A stretch of 64,000 nucleotides of DNA from positions 18,851,367 through 18,915,366 of the forward strand of contig JABAKD010000016.1 in assembly GCA_012845835.1 (NCBI GenBank), given 5' to 3'. The stretch comes from Undaria pinnatifida. Taxonomy: Eukaryota > Sar > Phaeophyceae > Laminariales > Alariaceae. Made by a program: the position numbers and the translations under genes. The notes beneath the pieces were generated by a model. That model did no database searches, was not told the origin of the DNA, and was given only the letters and a program-made list of their open reading frames with translations. This document shows positions 1-12,200 of this stretch, one piece after another. The number at the start of each line of letters is the position of its first letter. Position 1 is the stretch's first letter.

Positions 1-568
1 GATATAGGTCGGCGACTCCCCTCACAACTACAGTGTAGCTATCAGGGTCAATCAACAGGGTGATTTTAGTCAGTCTGTGCGCGGAAACTATAAAACCCGT
101 TTCTGAGGGGGACAAAATCTGACAGCTGTGGAGGGAAATGTATCATTTTATCAAGTGAATCTTGTATGTCGAATTACCGGTGAGGGGAGGGGACGGAGTT
201 TTTGAAGGACGTGGGGGCCTGGTTTTGATCAAAAGCGAGCGGGTTTGGAGGGGGGGGGGGGGGGTGGAAATGGGGGGGCAATTTGTGTATGTGAGCTATA
301 AATCCTTTCAAGGGGATAAATCTGACGGTTTTGGCACCAGTTTATTATTGGGGGGGGGGGGGGGTTGGGCGGGGGGGGAGCGTGTGGGGCAGCTCAATAT
401 GTGCGTGGAAACTATACATACATTATTTTGAGGGGATAAATGTGACGGTTTTGGAAATAATGCATCAGTTTATCACCAGGTGTACATACATGATGACACA
501 CAGCTTGCAAAGATGAGTTTCGACGAAATCTTCGATCTCACAGCTGGAGTGTATTTTCATTTTTTATA
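1..568 (+). mobile_element. Long-TIR element, right part (left end cut by the window edge)
   Basis: The first ~230 bases match the inner part of the TIR of the complete element at 30.15-31.27 kb. The shared blocks include GGTCGGCGACTCCCC, TCTGTGCGCGGAAACTATAA and CCGGTGAGGGGAGGG. Bases 500-560 match its outer end (CACAGCTTGCAAAGATGAG ... GGAGTGTATTTT) in the orientation of a right terminus. The middle has three diverged copies of a short unit (GGGGATAAATCTGACGGTTTTGG-like) separated by long G runs. No transposase is encoded, so it is probably non-autonomous. The left terminus lies outside the window. Confidence 0.6.
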
Positions 569-953
569 ATATACATGATGAATGAGTAAAACAAGGGCGA
601 GCGTGTGGCGACACACACCCCCAAACAAAAGACGAGAGCACGGATGGATGTCATGTATGTGCATGGCGACAAACGCGAAGAAGAAAGACACAGCAGCAGC
701 ACCACCAGTAGTAGTAGTAGTAGCTGCCCATCACAGCACAGCCGAGAGGGGGCCCTCCCGGCCTGGCTATGATGGCACAGCCGCATCTACCACGTGTCCG
801 TGCCCTACAGGGCTGGTTGGTGATTGATGTAAAGCGTTTGGAGGGAGAAGTGATATCGTTGTGTGGGGCGGGTGGGGTGTGTGAGGCAATGAAAACTGGC
901 TTGCTGCTTGCAGGATAAAGGATCAAGTTTAACCAAAGAGCCCCCCGCGCAGC
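569..953. other. No gene recognised
   Basis: AT/GC-mixed sequence with a short CAG/TAG trinucleotide stretch near 694-725. Nothing coding or structural could be supported. Confidence 0.4.
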
Positions 954-1312
954 TTTTTTTTTATTTTTCTTCTTTTTCACACTTCTACTTTCCAGCTTCT
1001 GGACTAGCTGTGTGGTCACAGGTGTCGCCCCTTCTTCCCCCCGGTTCTTGCCTTCAATTTTTATCGCGCATAGACTATAGATCTGGGTTCTGGATTCAGC
1101 AATCGATTATCCCACTGCTCGTCGATTTTCATCGAGTGTTTGTTGTTGTTGCTAACTCACGCTCTCGCGCATTCTACAAGTCAATTTGTGCACGAAAGAA
1201 AAAGTCCCCACGAATTTACATGAGTATGCACTCGTGGGGATTCGAACTCACGAAACTGATCTATACCAGGCTCGAGGTTAACCTGATACGCCACCGAGGC
1301 GACCGGCTCTAT
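954..1312 (-). mobile_element. tRNA-derived SINE, family 1, copy 1
   Basis: Read on the minus strand, the head at about 1312 has a pol III A-box-like TGGCGTATCAGG and, about 50 bases on, a B-box GAGTTCGAATCCC. The B-box is flanked by a 5-bp stem (TCGTG/CACGA), as in a tRNA T-arm. A ~230-bp body follows, ending in an A-rich tail at 950-985. The copy at 5418-5722 shares head, body blocks (AAAAATTGAAGGCAAG; CCAGAAGCTGGAAAGTAGAAGTGTGA) and tail. This is a SINE, not a functional tRNA gene, because no aminoacyl stem closes and an unrelated body follows. Confidence 0.75.
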
Positions 1313-1318
1313 TCATAA

Positions 1319-2923
1319 CCCCCTACGTTGCGGTTTGGGGTCGTTCGGGTTCAATATTCACGATATAGAATAAAGCGTCAAATACCCCAAGTATCAGCGT
1401 ACGCGGAGTTTTATTTAGATATCTCAACTGCAGATAACGCAAAGGTCAGCGACTACGTACAACATTATTTTTTGAACGCAACACCCACTCCACCCCATCC
1501 ATGCCATGGTGGTGCACCACGCACCCAGGGCTTTCATGTTGGACATGTGGCATCAAATATTTTGAACTGACCAATGAGAGCCCTAGATGGTTCGATCGCA
1601 AGTTCACGCCAAGGCGACCGCAAACACTCACGGCGAAGAGGGACAATGTCTCGGAACCGGGGACACTACATGTTTTCTAACGCAAACAAAAGGAATAGAA
1701 CGATGAATGGTTGCAGTACATGATTACCTTCTGCCTGTCGTCAGTACATGACTACAGCAGAAGAAGCCAGAAGTAGTATCGCAGCCACGATGAACCCAAT
1801 ACAGGCCTAAATATAGGGACCGTTGATATATTCATATGAATGCCAAACGGTCCTAAATTCTTCGTTTCTGCGCGGTACCAGGAACCACTCTTGTCTTTAA
1901 ATATAGAGACCGGTTGAATATATGTAAATTTGTCTAATACGGTCCTAAATCCAAAATGTTACAACTTTGGGCATAAATTTACGGACCTATTATCGGGTAA
2001 ACGTTTGATAAAAGTGTCCTTATATTTTATATGATAATGACAGACTGGAGTGATTTTTTTATGGGAGAGGTGGTTTCTGCCATGGTGAATACATATTAGT
2101 GATTCTGCAGGTGACGGATCTAGCAGGTCGGAACAATGAACAACGACGTGAAGAAAAGCGAAACGCCGGATAATTACTGTAAAAAGCAGAAACAAGGTCG
2201 AAAACGAGGAAGGTTGAAAGAGGGAGACTTTCGCGAATTCGCATGGACCACATCGAGCGACGCTGTTGGTGCGCCGCCCTATCATAGCTGAGCTCACAAT
2301 GGCGACGAACCGATGTTTTTTTAGAAAAAGAAATATTGATCTGTTTTTTTCAGGTTTTTTCCTCGAAACAACGAAAAATAACAAACTAGAAACGACACGT
2401 ATCTGCGGGGTTATTTTTTTGTTGATTTTTTTGCCAGTTCGTTCGTATATGTTTCTGAAACCAACGTAGAAAACCAGAAACCGGGGACAAGTTCGTTCGT
2501 TCGTCGTTTGGTTTTTGCAGCATAGCGCAGCCACAGCAGTTGCAGCAATACACCCCCCCTATCCCGCCCCACCACCTATCCACCCACCCACCCACCCGCC
2601 ACAACAACAGGAGTACATCACCCTACCCCTTGCGGAGGACGAAACGAGAGCACCAGCCAAAGTTCTACAACATCGCATCGTACTTCTACTGCAACATACC
2701 ACTCCGAGACAGAGCTTCCTTGTTCGGAGACTCTCTGCTGCGCGAAGTGCTGCTTCCATCACGTGCGCTACCACCAGCCGGCCTGGCAACAAGCTAGCGA
2801 AGCACTGCTGCAGTACAGCGCTGACTTGACCTGCAGCTACTGCTAAGCCAGCAGAGTTACTACTACGCTGGGGAATACTATATTTCTTCTTGTAGCTGCT
2901 ACGGGCCTACCCCACCCCACAGA
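1319..2923. other. Region upstream of the HAD-like gene; no gene recognised
   Basis: 1780-1960 holds two imperfect copies of an AT-rich block (AAATATAGGGACCG / AAATATAGAGACCG, each followed by ATATTCAT-like sequence and CGGTCCTAAAT). 2515-2830 is open in two plus frames and rich in Gln, Pro, His and Tyr codons. From 2825 a frame without ATG runs into the HAD ORF and is also Gln/Tyr-rich, so an upstream exon spliced to an acceptor in 2825-2920 is possible. Promoter elements could not be assigned. Confidence 0.35.
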
Positions 2924-3247
2924 ATGACCTACTTCGGAGCAGGGTACAGCTGCCTACCTCTCCCAGGGCTCCATCAGCACCTCGCCTCGTGCGGTGTCGC
3001 GCAGGCCTATGAGAAGATTCCCGCTGGGGCCGCCTCTGGAGGTCCTTGGGGAGAGGTAGAGCAAGAGTGCGCGGTGGATCCGGCGCTAGCGGAACTTCGG
3101 CAACACCTACAGAGGCACAGCATTTCGTTTGTGGTGTTTGACATGGATTTGACAGTCACGGCGAAGCACACAAGAGGTCATCTGGCGAGAGATCCTGATG
3201 TTATGGCCGGGTACCTCGAGTCTGCACGTGCTACAGATGCTTTGAAG
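2924..3247 (+). CDS. HAD-like gene, exon 1
   Basis: 108 codons, ending in phase 0 at donor AAG|GTGAGA. It carries the nucleophile motif DMDLT at residues 73-77. Confidence 0.82.
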
Positions 3248-6200
3248 GTGAGAAACAGGGAGAGAGGGAGGAAGGAGGGTGCTGATCGCGTTTATTGCCT
3301 TGCTCGTTTGCGTTGTGCTCAAGACATGTACGAGTACGACAACGAGTATATACTCGTTCGATTCGTGCGTGCTTTCCTGCTTGCTGTGTGTTTGCTGTGC
3401 GCAGCAGTCGTACCACACAACAGGAACTAGGAACACAAAATCGTTCGAGCACTCCCCTACGAAATACGTACCAGGTAAATGAAAAAAAGAGGACCCCTCC
3501 CAATAAAAAGCTCACCCATACACCGGTAGTATATTACAAGTACCAACAACACAGCTTGCAAAGATGAGTATTTGACCCGAATTAGTCGAACTCACGGCTG
3601 ACGCCCTCGAAATTTGTTTTTGTAATATGGAGACAGCAGCAGAAAATGTAATCTGATGGCTCTGCTTGTGTTGATTGACTAGTATAGTGATTTGGTTTAC
3701 TACTGCTGTAGTGATTTTTTGTACTACTTGATTTTAGAGTGGAGTAACGTGATTGATCGGTGATTGATCGGTGATCGAAAACGTGAGCGAGGGAGTAGTG
3801 TGATGCATCCACTTCAAAGCAGTTTTGGTGCGTATTCCCTTTGTATGAAAAACAGTGTGGACACTCCTGTCCCACGAAACGTTCACCGCTACAAGGGACT
3901 TATAATTGCCGTTTTAATATTGAAGATCAAGCGGTCCTTAAACTTTCGTCCATAACAGCAGTACAGGTTTTATTGGGAGCGTTGCGTTGCGTTGCGTTGT
4001 GGTTGCTGTTGAATGCCTTCTTTATGGGGACGGTGGGGTGCATTGCATCAGTAAAACCTTCTATTTCCTTCACTAGTATGTCAGCTCCCACGTGCAAGAA
4101 AAGTGCAGAAAAAGCGCTACGAGTACTGCCCCCTGCCCGTCTGAATCTAAACGTTATGATACCACAGGGTATCAGATCTCCACTACGCATACATGAGCAA
4201 GAGAGCGGTACATTGGGAGTGTGGTGGGCTCTGTGCGCGTACCAACACACGACCACACTCTTGTAGTTACGTAGATTAGAACATTTCCAGCTTGTTTACA
4301 GCCTGTGTTTTTGTGCTGCTCCTTCTTGCTTCCTGCTGCTAAATGCTGCAGGTATGCTGTTCCTACAACGGCAGTCGTACTGCATACCAGGTACAGATTA
4401 CCAGGTAGCATTGAAACGTATACCTGGTGTCATAGCTGCAGTATAGCGGGCAGTACTCTGTAGTTCCTCCCCCCTTCTCTGGAAGCATGAATCGATCGCT
4501 CCCAACAGCCTACTGTTGGTACCACTGCTGCTGTTGTACATGACAATGTAAGTACGACTCCTCCCCCGCACGCGCCCCCCCCCCCCCCCGTCCGCCCCGC
4601 TTCAGTGAGATTTCTTCGCCGACCTGTTACTGTGCCTGGTACATACATGGTCGCACCTGGTATAACGAAGCGGATTTCGCTCCCCCAAAACAATGAAGGC
4701 CAAAAACGGATGTCGGCTGCTGCTGCAGTATACACCGACTGCCTGCTGCTGTACTGCAGCAGCAGTACACCGACCGCGTTCGTTATGACTGCCATCGTAT
4801 GTAGACAATGAACGCGCCCAGCAGCAAGCTACTGCTTGCTGAATGGTGCTGGTAGATTGCACAACGCATTGGTATAGATTGCTATTAATAGAGGCAGACG
4901 GGGGGGGCGGGGGGGGGGCGAATCGTATACGAAGGTGACTGGACCAGGTGGGCTCGACTACCTGTTACGTGACAGATACTCGTTTATAGTAGTATATAGT
5001 AGTGATGCGTTTTCATGTGGTTTTTGTTTACGTGTGATTGTCTTCATGTTTCACGTCAGGATAATTATATGACACTCGAAAGAACGTGAAGAACACACAC
5101 CGTATCTCTCTGGTCGTGCTATTATACCAAATCAGGTCATACCAGGTACAAGCTATGATCCCTGTCCTGTACCAGGGTATGATCCCTGGTGGTTAAGTGT
5201 GGTGCACAATACAGACAAAAATGCAGATGTGTTCCGTTCCGTGATGGTCGTGCTGGCAGGCTTCATTTCTTCAACCTTAACATTTTGTCGCACTATTACC
5301 ACTATTCCCACTTTTTCTATATTGTACCTAAAGTACCAGATTCGAGTACCAGATTTCTGGTACAAGACTTTCAGTACTAACGTGTTCAGTCTTACAGCAA
5401 GTAGTGGTCCCTCTACATAGTCGCCCCGGTGGCGTATCAGGTTATCGAGCCTGGCATAGGTCAGTTTTTTTAGTTCAAGCCCCGCCAAGTGCATACTTAC
5501 ATATATTCAGTGGGACTTTTTCTTGTGCACAAATTTACTTGCGGAAAGCGCGAAAGCGTGAGGTAGCAACACCCGATGAAAAATCGACGAGCAGTGGGAT
5601 TGCTAAACCCTATGCTAAACCCTATGCGCGATAAAAATTGAAGGCAAGAGTACGACACCTGTGACCTCGGCTTGTCCAGAAGCTGGAAAGTAGAAGTGTG
5701 ACGAAAAAAAATAAAATAATATATAGTGCCGGTTGTGCCAGTCGGAACGCAGGCACTATGAAGGCACCCGGTACTACTCCGCACGTAGTGCTATTACTTG
5801 GTACTCATTAAAAATCATAAAAGATTTCACCGACGCTATATGGGGCAACCGGCACTACTCAAACGGCACTGTATAAGAACCTCTACTGCTGTACTCTTTT
5901 ACCAGTGAGAACAAGAACAACCATACAGCACGCAGCACGTGTCTCATAATGTGAAGAACACACGCAGAGTACATGCATATGACGTGTCATATGTACTGGG
6001 ACAGGTTATCCACCTGTGCAATCGGGAAACGCGAAAGCGCACGACAAAAAAAGTCGTCTACATTCATGTTTGGTATGATGCGATTTCGCTGGGTCCGGCG
6101 GTGCTCAAAACGCAAAAGCAGATATTCCAATCGAATCATTTCAAGCTTCGCTCGTTCATTTGTTCGGGTTTGCTTTGCTTGTGTGGTTGTTTGCTGTTGC

Positions 6201-9200
6201 GGTCGCTCTGCTCCTATTAATAGTATCATACCTGGTAGTATACAAGCACCGACGGTATTTTTGGCGGCGGGTGGTACAATAATGTTGACAGTAAAAATAT
6301 CCCTGAAAATATATAGTTACAGTAATACTGTACCCGAATCAGATGGAATAATAAGTGCTGCGGGGATTAGTGGGCAAGGGCGAGAAGGGGGGGGGCATGC
6401 ATGTTATTTGTTATTTGGCGCTGGTTGATTTACTTTTTGCTTTCTCTAGTTCGTATGATAACGTGGTTTGATGATGGGCGCGAAGAAACGATCGGCAACC
6501 CCCTTCCCCACTCGCGGTATGTATGAATAGTGGTAGTTAATAGTACATTACTAATAGCTCCACCCCGGGGGCATGGCTTGCAGCGGATATTTGGTGCGCG
6601 TGAGTATTTATTGTTGATCGCATTGTTTGTCATTAATTAGTTTCTTCTACAGCTAGCGTTTTTTGTAGCAGCAGCAGTAGTAGCAACAGTAGTGCCCGAG
6701 TACACCCACCCACCCACCCCACTCATCACCCATTTTTCGTTGCGTACTAGTTGAATCCCGATCCCCCTCTGGTCCTTGAGAGATACCAGACGTACCACTA
6801 ATAAAACGCACAAGCTCGGTGGTCAAAAACTAACCAGCTGATACGGAGTACCGGGGATATCATTCGCGGTTGTCCTCGTACACCGTTACGAGAATTCGAC
6901 TACGAAACAGCAGTGCAAGGAGCGGGTGTTCCGTCCGCCAAGCAAAAGAGAGAACCAGAGATCGACAGATAAAAAACAAAACGAGAAGATATGTAGTAGG
7001 CGGGTGGATCTGCGCGTGCGCACGTTCCACCCCGCAGCGCGCGCTTTGGGTGATTTCTTGATTTGCCTGCTTCTCGCTTGAGTTCTGAATTATGAAATAT
7101 AGTCTAATGCAACATGGATGATGATGGTAGTGGTGGTGGTGATGCTGATGGCGATGGTCGTTGCATGTAATGCCAACGATGACGCTGGCCCCCCCTCGTT
7201 CTAATTTATTCTTGCTTTTGAATTTGAGAAAACGGGCGCGGCCCCGACAGGTAGTGGCGGGACATCCGGCTGTCGCTCGTTTTTTGCGTGTCTGCTTGCC
7301 TCCTTGCTGCACAGGGCGGGACAGTAAATCTCGTGGGTTTGTTTTGCTGCAGTTGAGTTGTCTGCTAACACGGGGGGGAGGGAGGAGGCAAGCGCGGTGC
7401 TACAGTTTGTGAGACGCTTAGGCAGGAACGCCCACCTATTTATTTCTCCATTTAAACCTAAAGACCCTAAATGGTTAATCATAAACACGTTATATATGCA
7501 AACGAACATAAACGACACGCAGAAACAGAGCCACGCGCTGCTGCCTGCCGCTGTTTTTGTTGCCCCGGTCGTGTCATGTATGACGTCTGACTAATCTGAC
7601 GCATGTTGAGTTGAAAGTTAGCCTTCAGGACGGCCGGCGTTTTTAACGTGCGTGTGTATTAATTCGCGAAATAATGCTAGTCGTACCGCTGCACCTTGAA
7701 TCAGATCATGAACTGGTACCTGCTACCTCTCTCTGGTATGTGATTATACCTGTATGATACCTGTCATACCTGTGGCAAACGGCAGTTTGGTTTGATTGGC
7801 GATGTCGGTGGCCGCGATCACGGCGGGGGTGATGACGGTCCGCACGTAGACAGCAGATTACTTCGTGTTTCGTACCACCTGCTGTGGTATAATCTAGTCT
7901 ATATATTTTCCTTTTTTTTTTCGTCGGATATACCTTGGGTCTCGTTGTCTCTTCGTCTGCTGGCTACGTGCTTACAGTAATGAATACTGGTGGTGTTGCC
8001 TGCTTACCTGCATACTATCATACCTGGTACATACATTTAATGCAGCTATTAATAGCTCAGCTGCTGGCCACGAACTGACTGAATATGCGTAATATCTGCG
8101 ATGACGTGTGTAATGTGTGCTTGAGCAGGTTGGTGTGTTTCGACTTTAGATATTACATTTCTCTCTCCCTGCTTGTGAATTTACTCGAATTTTCAGGGAA
8201 ACAGCGTACCGCGCCGTCTTCCTCCATATCCCCTTAGAGTCCCCCTAACTCTTTACGTCTGACTGGCCTCTCAAGCACCTGTTGGTTTATTTGACAATCC
8301 AATGGGTTTTCCGGGGAGGGGGGGGGGGTACTCGTACAGCAGTATTTTGTTACCGGTTTCACTTTTAACTCTGTTTCTTGCTCTAATTCCCCGTAATTCG
8401 ATCCCGAACTGGGAGGTTACAATCCTGCAGGGGTTAAATGGCAAGCCCACCCCCCAGCCAAGACGTATGCCTTCGTTGCTATTAATAGTGTGAAGCTAAG
8501 ATATGAGCTATCATACGAGTACGACGATGCTACTGCTATTATCGTTTCAATGTTATTATTTTGAAATATGCACCTCCCAAGCACTCACTGGGACCAACGT
8601 CTCGCCCCCTCCCCCCTCTATTATATAATGCGAGCAGCCTTTAATGAAGGTATCAGAGAGCCTCAACCCGCTGGCCTGCTGATGAAAGGTTTGACGAACC
8701 AATTCCCTACCCAAACTAAGGTCTTACAACATGGGGGGATGGTCTCGTTTGGGCTGAGGGACAAGGAGATCGCGCGCGATCCGTTGCCTATCTCAGCCCC
8801 CCACGGCCTGGGGGCTTCTCGGGTCGTTGTGCAAACAGGCAACCATAAACAAACGTGCTTACTAGTTGAGTTATATATTTCCGGCACCACCGCCGTACTG
8901 CTGTTTCTGCATCCCAGGTAGTCTTGCAGTGATGTTGTAGGCGTGTTTCTTTATGCCAGGTGTATTATTGTAGCGGTGCACAGGACAGGACAACTATTGA
9001 TAATGAGTCACATACTGACACAGGCTGAGATTCTTGCTTGGGAGAGACTGACACAGGCTAGGATTCTTTCTTACTTGGGAGAGGGTGCGTCTACAGTACG
9101 ACTACTGCTCTAGCTTCGGTGTAATGGCTGCCGGGTTTCATACTCGTGTAATTATCGACCTGCCGTTGTTATCACCCTGTTTCTCATTTTGAATACATTG

Positions 9201-12200
9201 GATAGGTGTCCTGCGCTGTAGTCTATCTGCTACATGGAATACCGGTGCCTTCCACGCACAAGGAAGAACGCACTCCGTTTCCGGGTTGATTGTTTTTCTG
9301 ATGATGTACCGTGCGCAGGTGTACACGAATGTTCGCTCGCTCGTCGTGTGTTTTATCTTGCAGGTAGTCGTTCATATTCGTGTAGTTAAACCGTGGATTA
9401 ATTGCTGCTGGGGCTTCGTCGTCACTGTTTTTTTCCTGCTCAACGGCATCTAGAACAGCTCGTATCTCGCGCCGCGGCGGTGAACATTAACCACAAAAGG
9501 CTGCGGGAGCTAAAACAAAAACGCCAAAAGTTTGGCAATTGTTTTTGCTTTTGTTTTTTGACGTGCTTTACCAGAAGATAGTATAACAGAGTAATAGTGG
9601 GCATGCTTACTATTAATTGTAGTTGTTTAGAGTTGCCCCCTTTGCGATTGCTCACTTCAGAGGGAAAAGCTGTCAAAAGAATGTGACCATCTAACGATTG
9701 CAGCGTCAGCTATTCAAGCTACCCAGCTGCTGAGGCAGGGCGTCATGGACGATGGAGCACACAAATTTTAACGCAATGAGGTTATGATACTCGACACTCG
9801 CGCTGCGTGGCGCTATTAGTACTTTTTGTACGGCTCACTCACGCTACGAGCATAGAAGGACCACGCTTGTCGTCATGTTTTGTCGCTCTGCCTGGGTTCC
9901 AACGGGCGGGGCTACTAGCAATCCTAGAACTACCGCGCTAGTTGAAGGCCACAAAATTACGGTTCGCGCCTGCGCGCTCACGCCCTCCGGATGTGATGAG
10001 GTCCTAACCCAACCAGAAGCCTTAGCCTTAATCAAGCCCCAAAATTATGGAGGTGGGATTAGGGTTAGCCAAAACAGAGTGGGGGTGTGGTACACCCTGG
10101 TGTTGGGGTTGGTCCGACAACGCCTTTCACGGCCAACCACTATTAAGGAAACCCTGAAAAAAGCGAGCGTCTTGTCATTTAGGCTGTAGGATTTCAAGGA
10201 GGTCTCGTCGGTGCCAAAGGGGTTTCTACGCTATACCAGGCGTTTTCTAATTGTTTCTACTATTGTTTACGTATGACGATCCCTTTTGGGGCCGTCCAGC
10301 GGATTATCACACGACGAGTGTGTGTACCTGGTGTGACCTTATCAAGGGCCTGTGGGCCAACCTAACCCGTGTATCAATCGTCTGGGAAGAGGATGCTGCA
10401 CTACTAAGAGTACGAGTATCACCGTGCAGCGCGAGTATAGTACAATGGAGCTCCATTGTAAATGGAGGTTCGGTCACGCACCCTAGTCTACGCTGCACGA
10501 GCGGCGTGGGCCGCTGCGTGCAGCCAACGCTGCAGTCTTGATGTTTGTTTGGGACTTTGCTTCCGTCTGAAGGTATTATTTCATACTTCGAAGTATTAGG
10601 TTTGATTAGCAAGACCTCTGTAGCCCTAGGTTCCTGCGTTTTCTGCCTTTGAACCCTGCGTTCCCGCGTTGTATCCCTGCGTTTTTTTGTATGACCAAAG
10701 GTTTGACCACGTGTTTCGTATCAGGGATCTCTCTAGGATGAAACATGAGGACGCACACGATGTCCAGTAGAAAGAACGGTCTGATGTAAAAACAACACAA
10801 AAGGCATATACCGGTGATAGCTATTAATAATGCACGCACGCCTGATGCTATACGCAACGGTGTCATATAATACCATGCATTAACTTATCGCAACACTACA
10901 GTACGAGTTGATGCGGTTGCTGTGTCCCACGTGCAATGACATTATATTGTACGATACGGCATGTACTATTGTACGATACGGCATGTACTGGCCTCCTCGT
11001 GTAGAAAAAAAAAACGGGATGCTGGCCGAGGGCTAAATTGCTATTGGTTAAGTGGGTTCTATTTACGGATCAACAGGACAAAAAAGGACAAAAGAGGATG
11101 AAATCACAGACAAAAATGGAAAGCGTGACCAACTCTCAGGCGAGCTCGTACGCCACGACTGCGTTCGATTGACTCTCTGTATGTCTGGTAGGAACACCGA
11201 AACAGAATGAACTTGAGTCTATGCGCAATTCAACAAAGGCGGGTGGTTTTTTGTTTGCTAATTCATCCTGCTAGTCAGAACAGTGCATCTCCGTAGTAGA
11301 CTAGCGTCAGTAATCTTGTCTTTAAACAACACGTTAACATTTCGATAGCGTATGCATCTCATGTACGAGTAGTGCACTATTAATAGGCCCTACTAGCCCC
11401 GGGCTCGCTGGGTTTTCTCGTGAGGTTCGTAATTGTGGAAGGGTGGATAGTGTAATGTATGGTGTAATCTACAGTGTAATGTTTGTATTGTGTGTGTTGT
11501 ATACGTTGTCAATAGTTGTCACGTACGCAGCAAACGAGTAGATAAAGTTATCCCTCGCGAACGCATCGCAGGAGCCGGCAATTGATGGTTCGATCCGGAG
11601 TGAAGGGGCGCGAGGCATCCGTCGTTTCTTGTTACATACCCGTGGGCACACAACCCATGGTATCATATCATATTGTGTGTACATAGTTGTACAGCACAAA
11701 TATTGTACCAGTACCAGGCATATATTTATTTATGGTACGATACGTGATGATGCCTCGGGCTGTTGCCATTCCATCTGCTGGGCTTGTGCTCGTAGTGCCA
11801 CTGCTGCTGCTACTGCTATATGCCACCATATGCTGCTGCTGCTTGTGCTCGTATACTGCTGCCTATTATTCAAGTTAGCCTGTACACTCGGACGATGCAA
11901 GCCGCTGCCACAGCCAGAACAAAATGCTGGTCGAATTTGTATGCCTGGCACGGGTGCCATCAATGTAGTCGGTGCTTAACCTTCCTTATTTACAGCGCGT
12001 GTTGCACTCGTACTTCCGCGTATACAGCACGCGAGAGCACTCAATTAAGAATTTGGCATGTAAGTCATTTCAGCCTCGAATTTTAGTCGGAAATAAGAAC
12101 ATGGCGAAATAAGGTAGGACACACCCTGCCTTACTCGAGGATTCCAGTCTGACCAGAAATAAGAGATTATTGGCCGTTGTCGCATATTGTATACCAGGGT

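Noticed and set aside
1220-1312. Functional tRNA gene
   Set aside because: A and B boxes are present but the acceptor stem does not close, and the same head heads a SINE body in two places.
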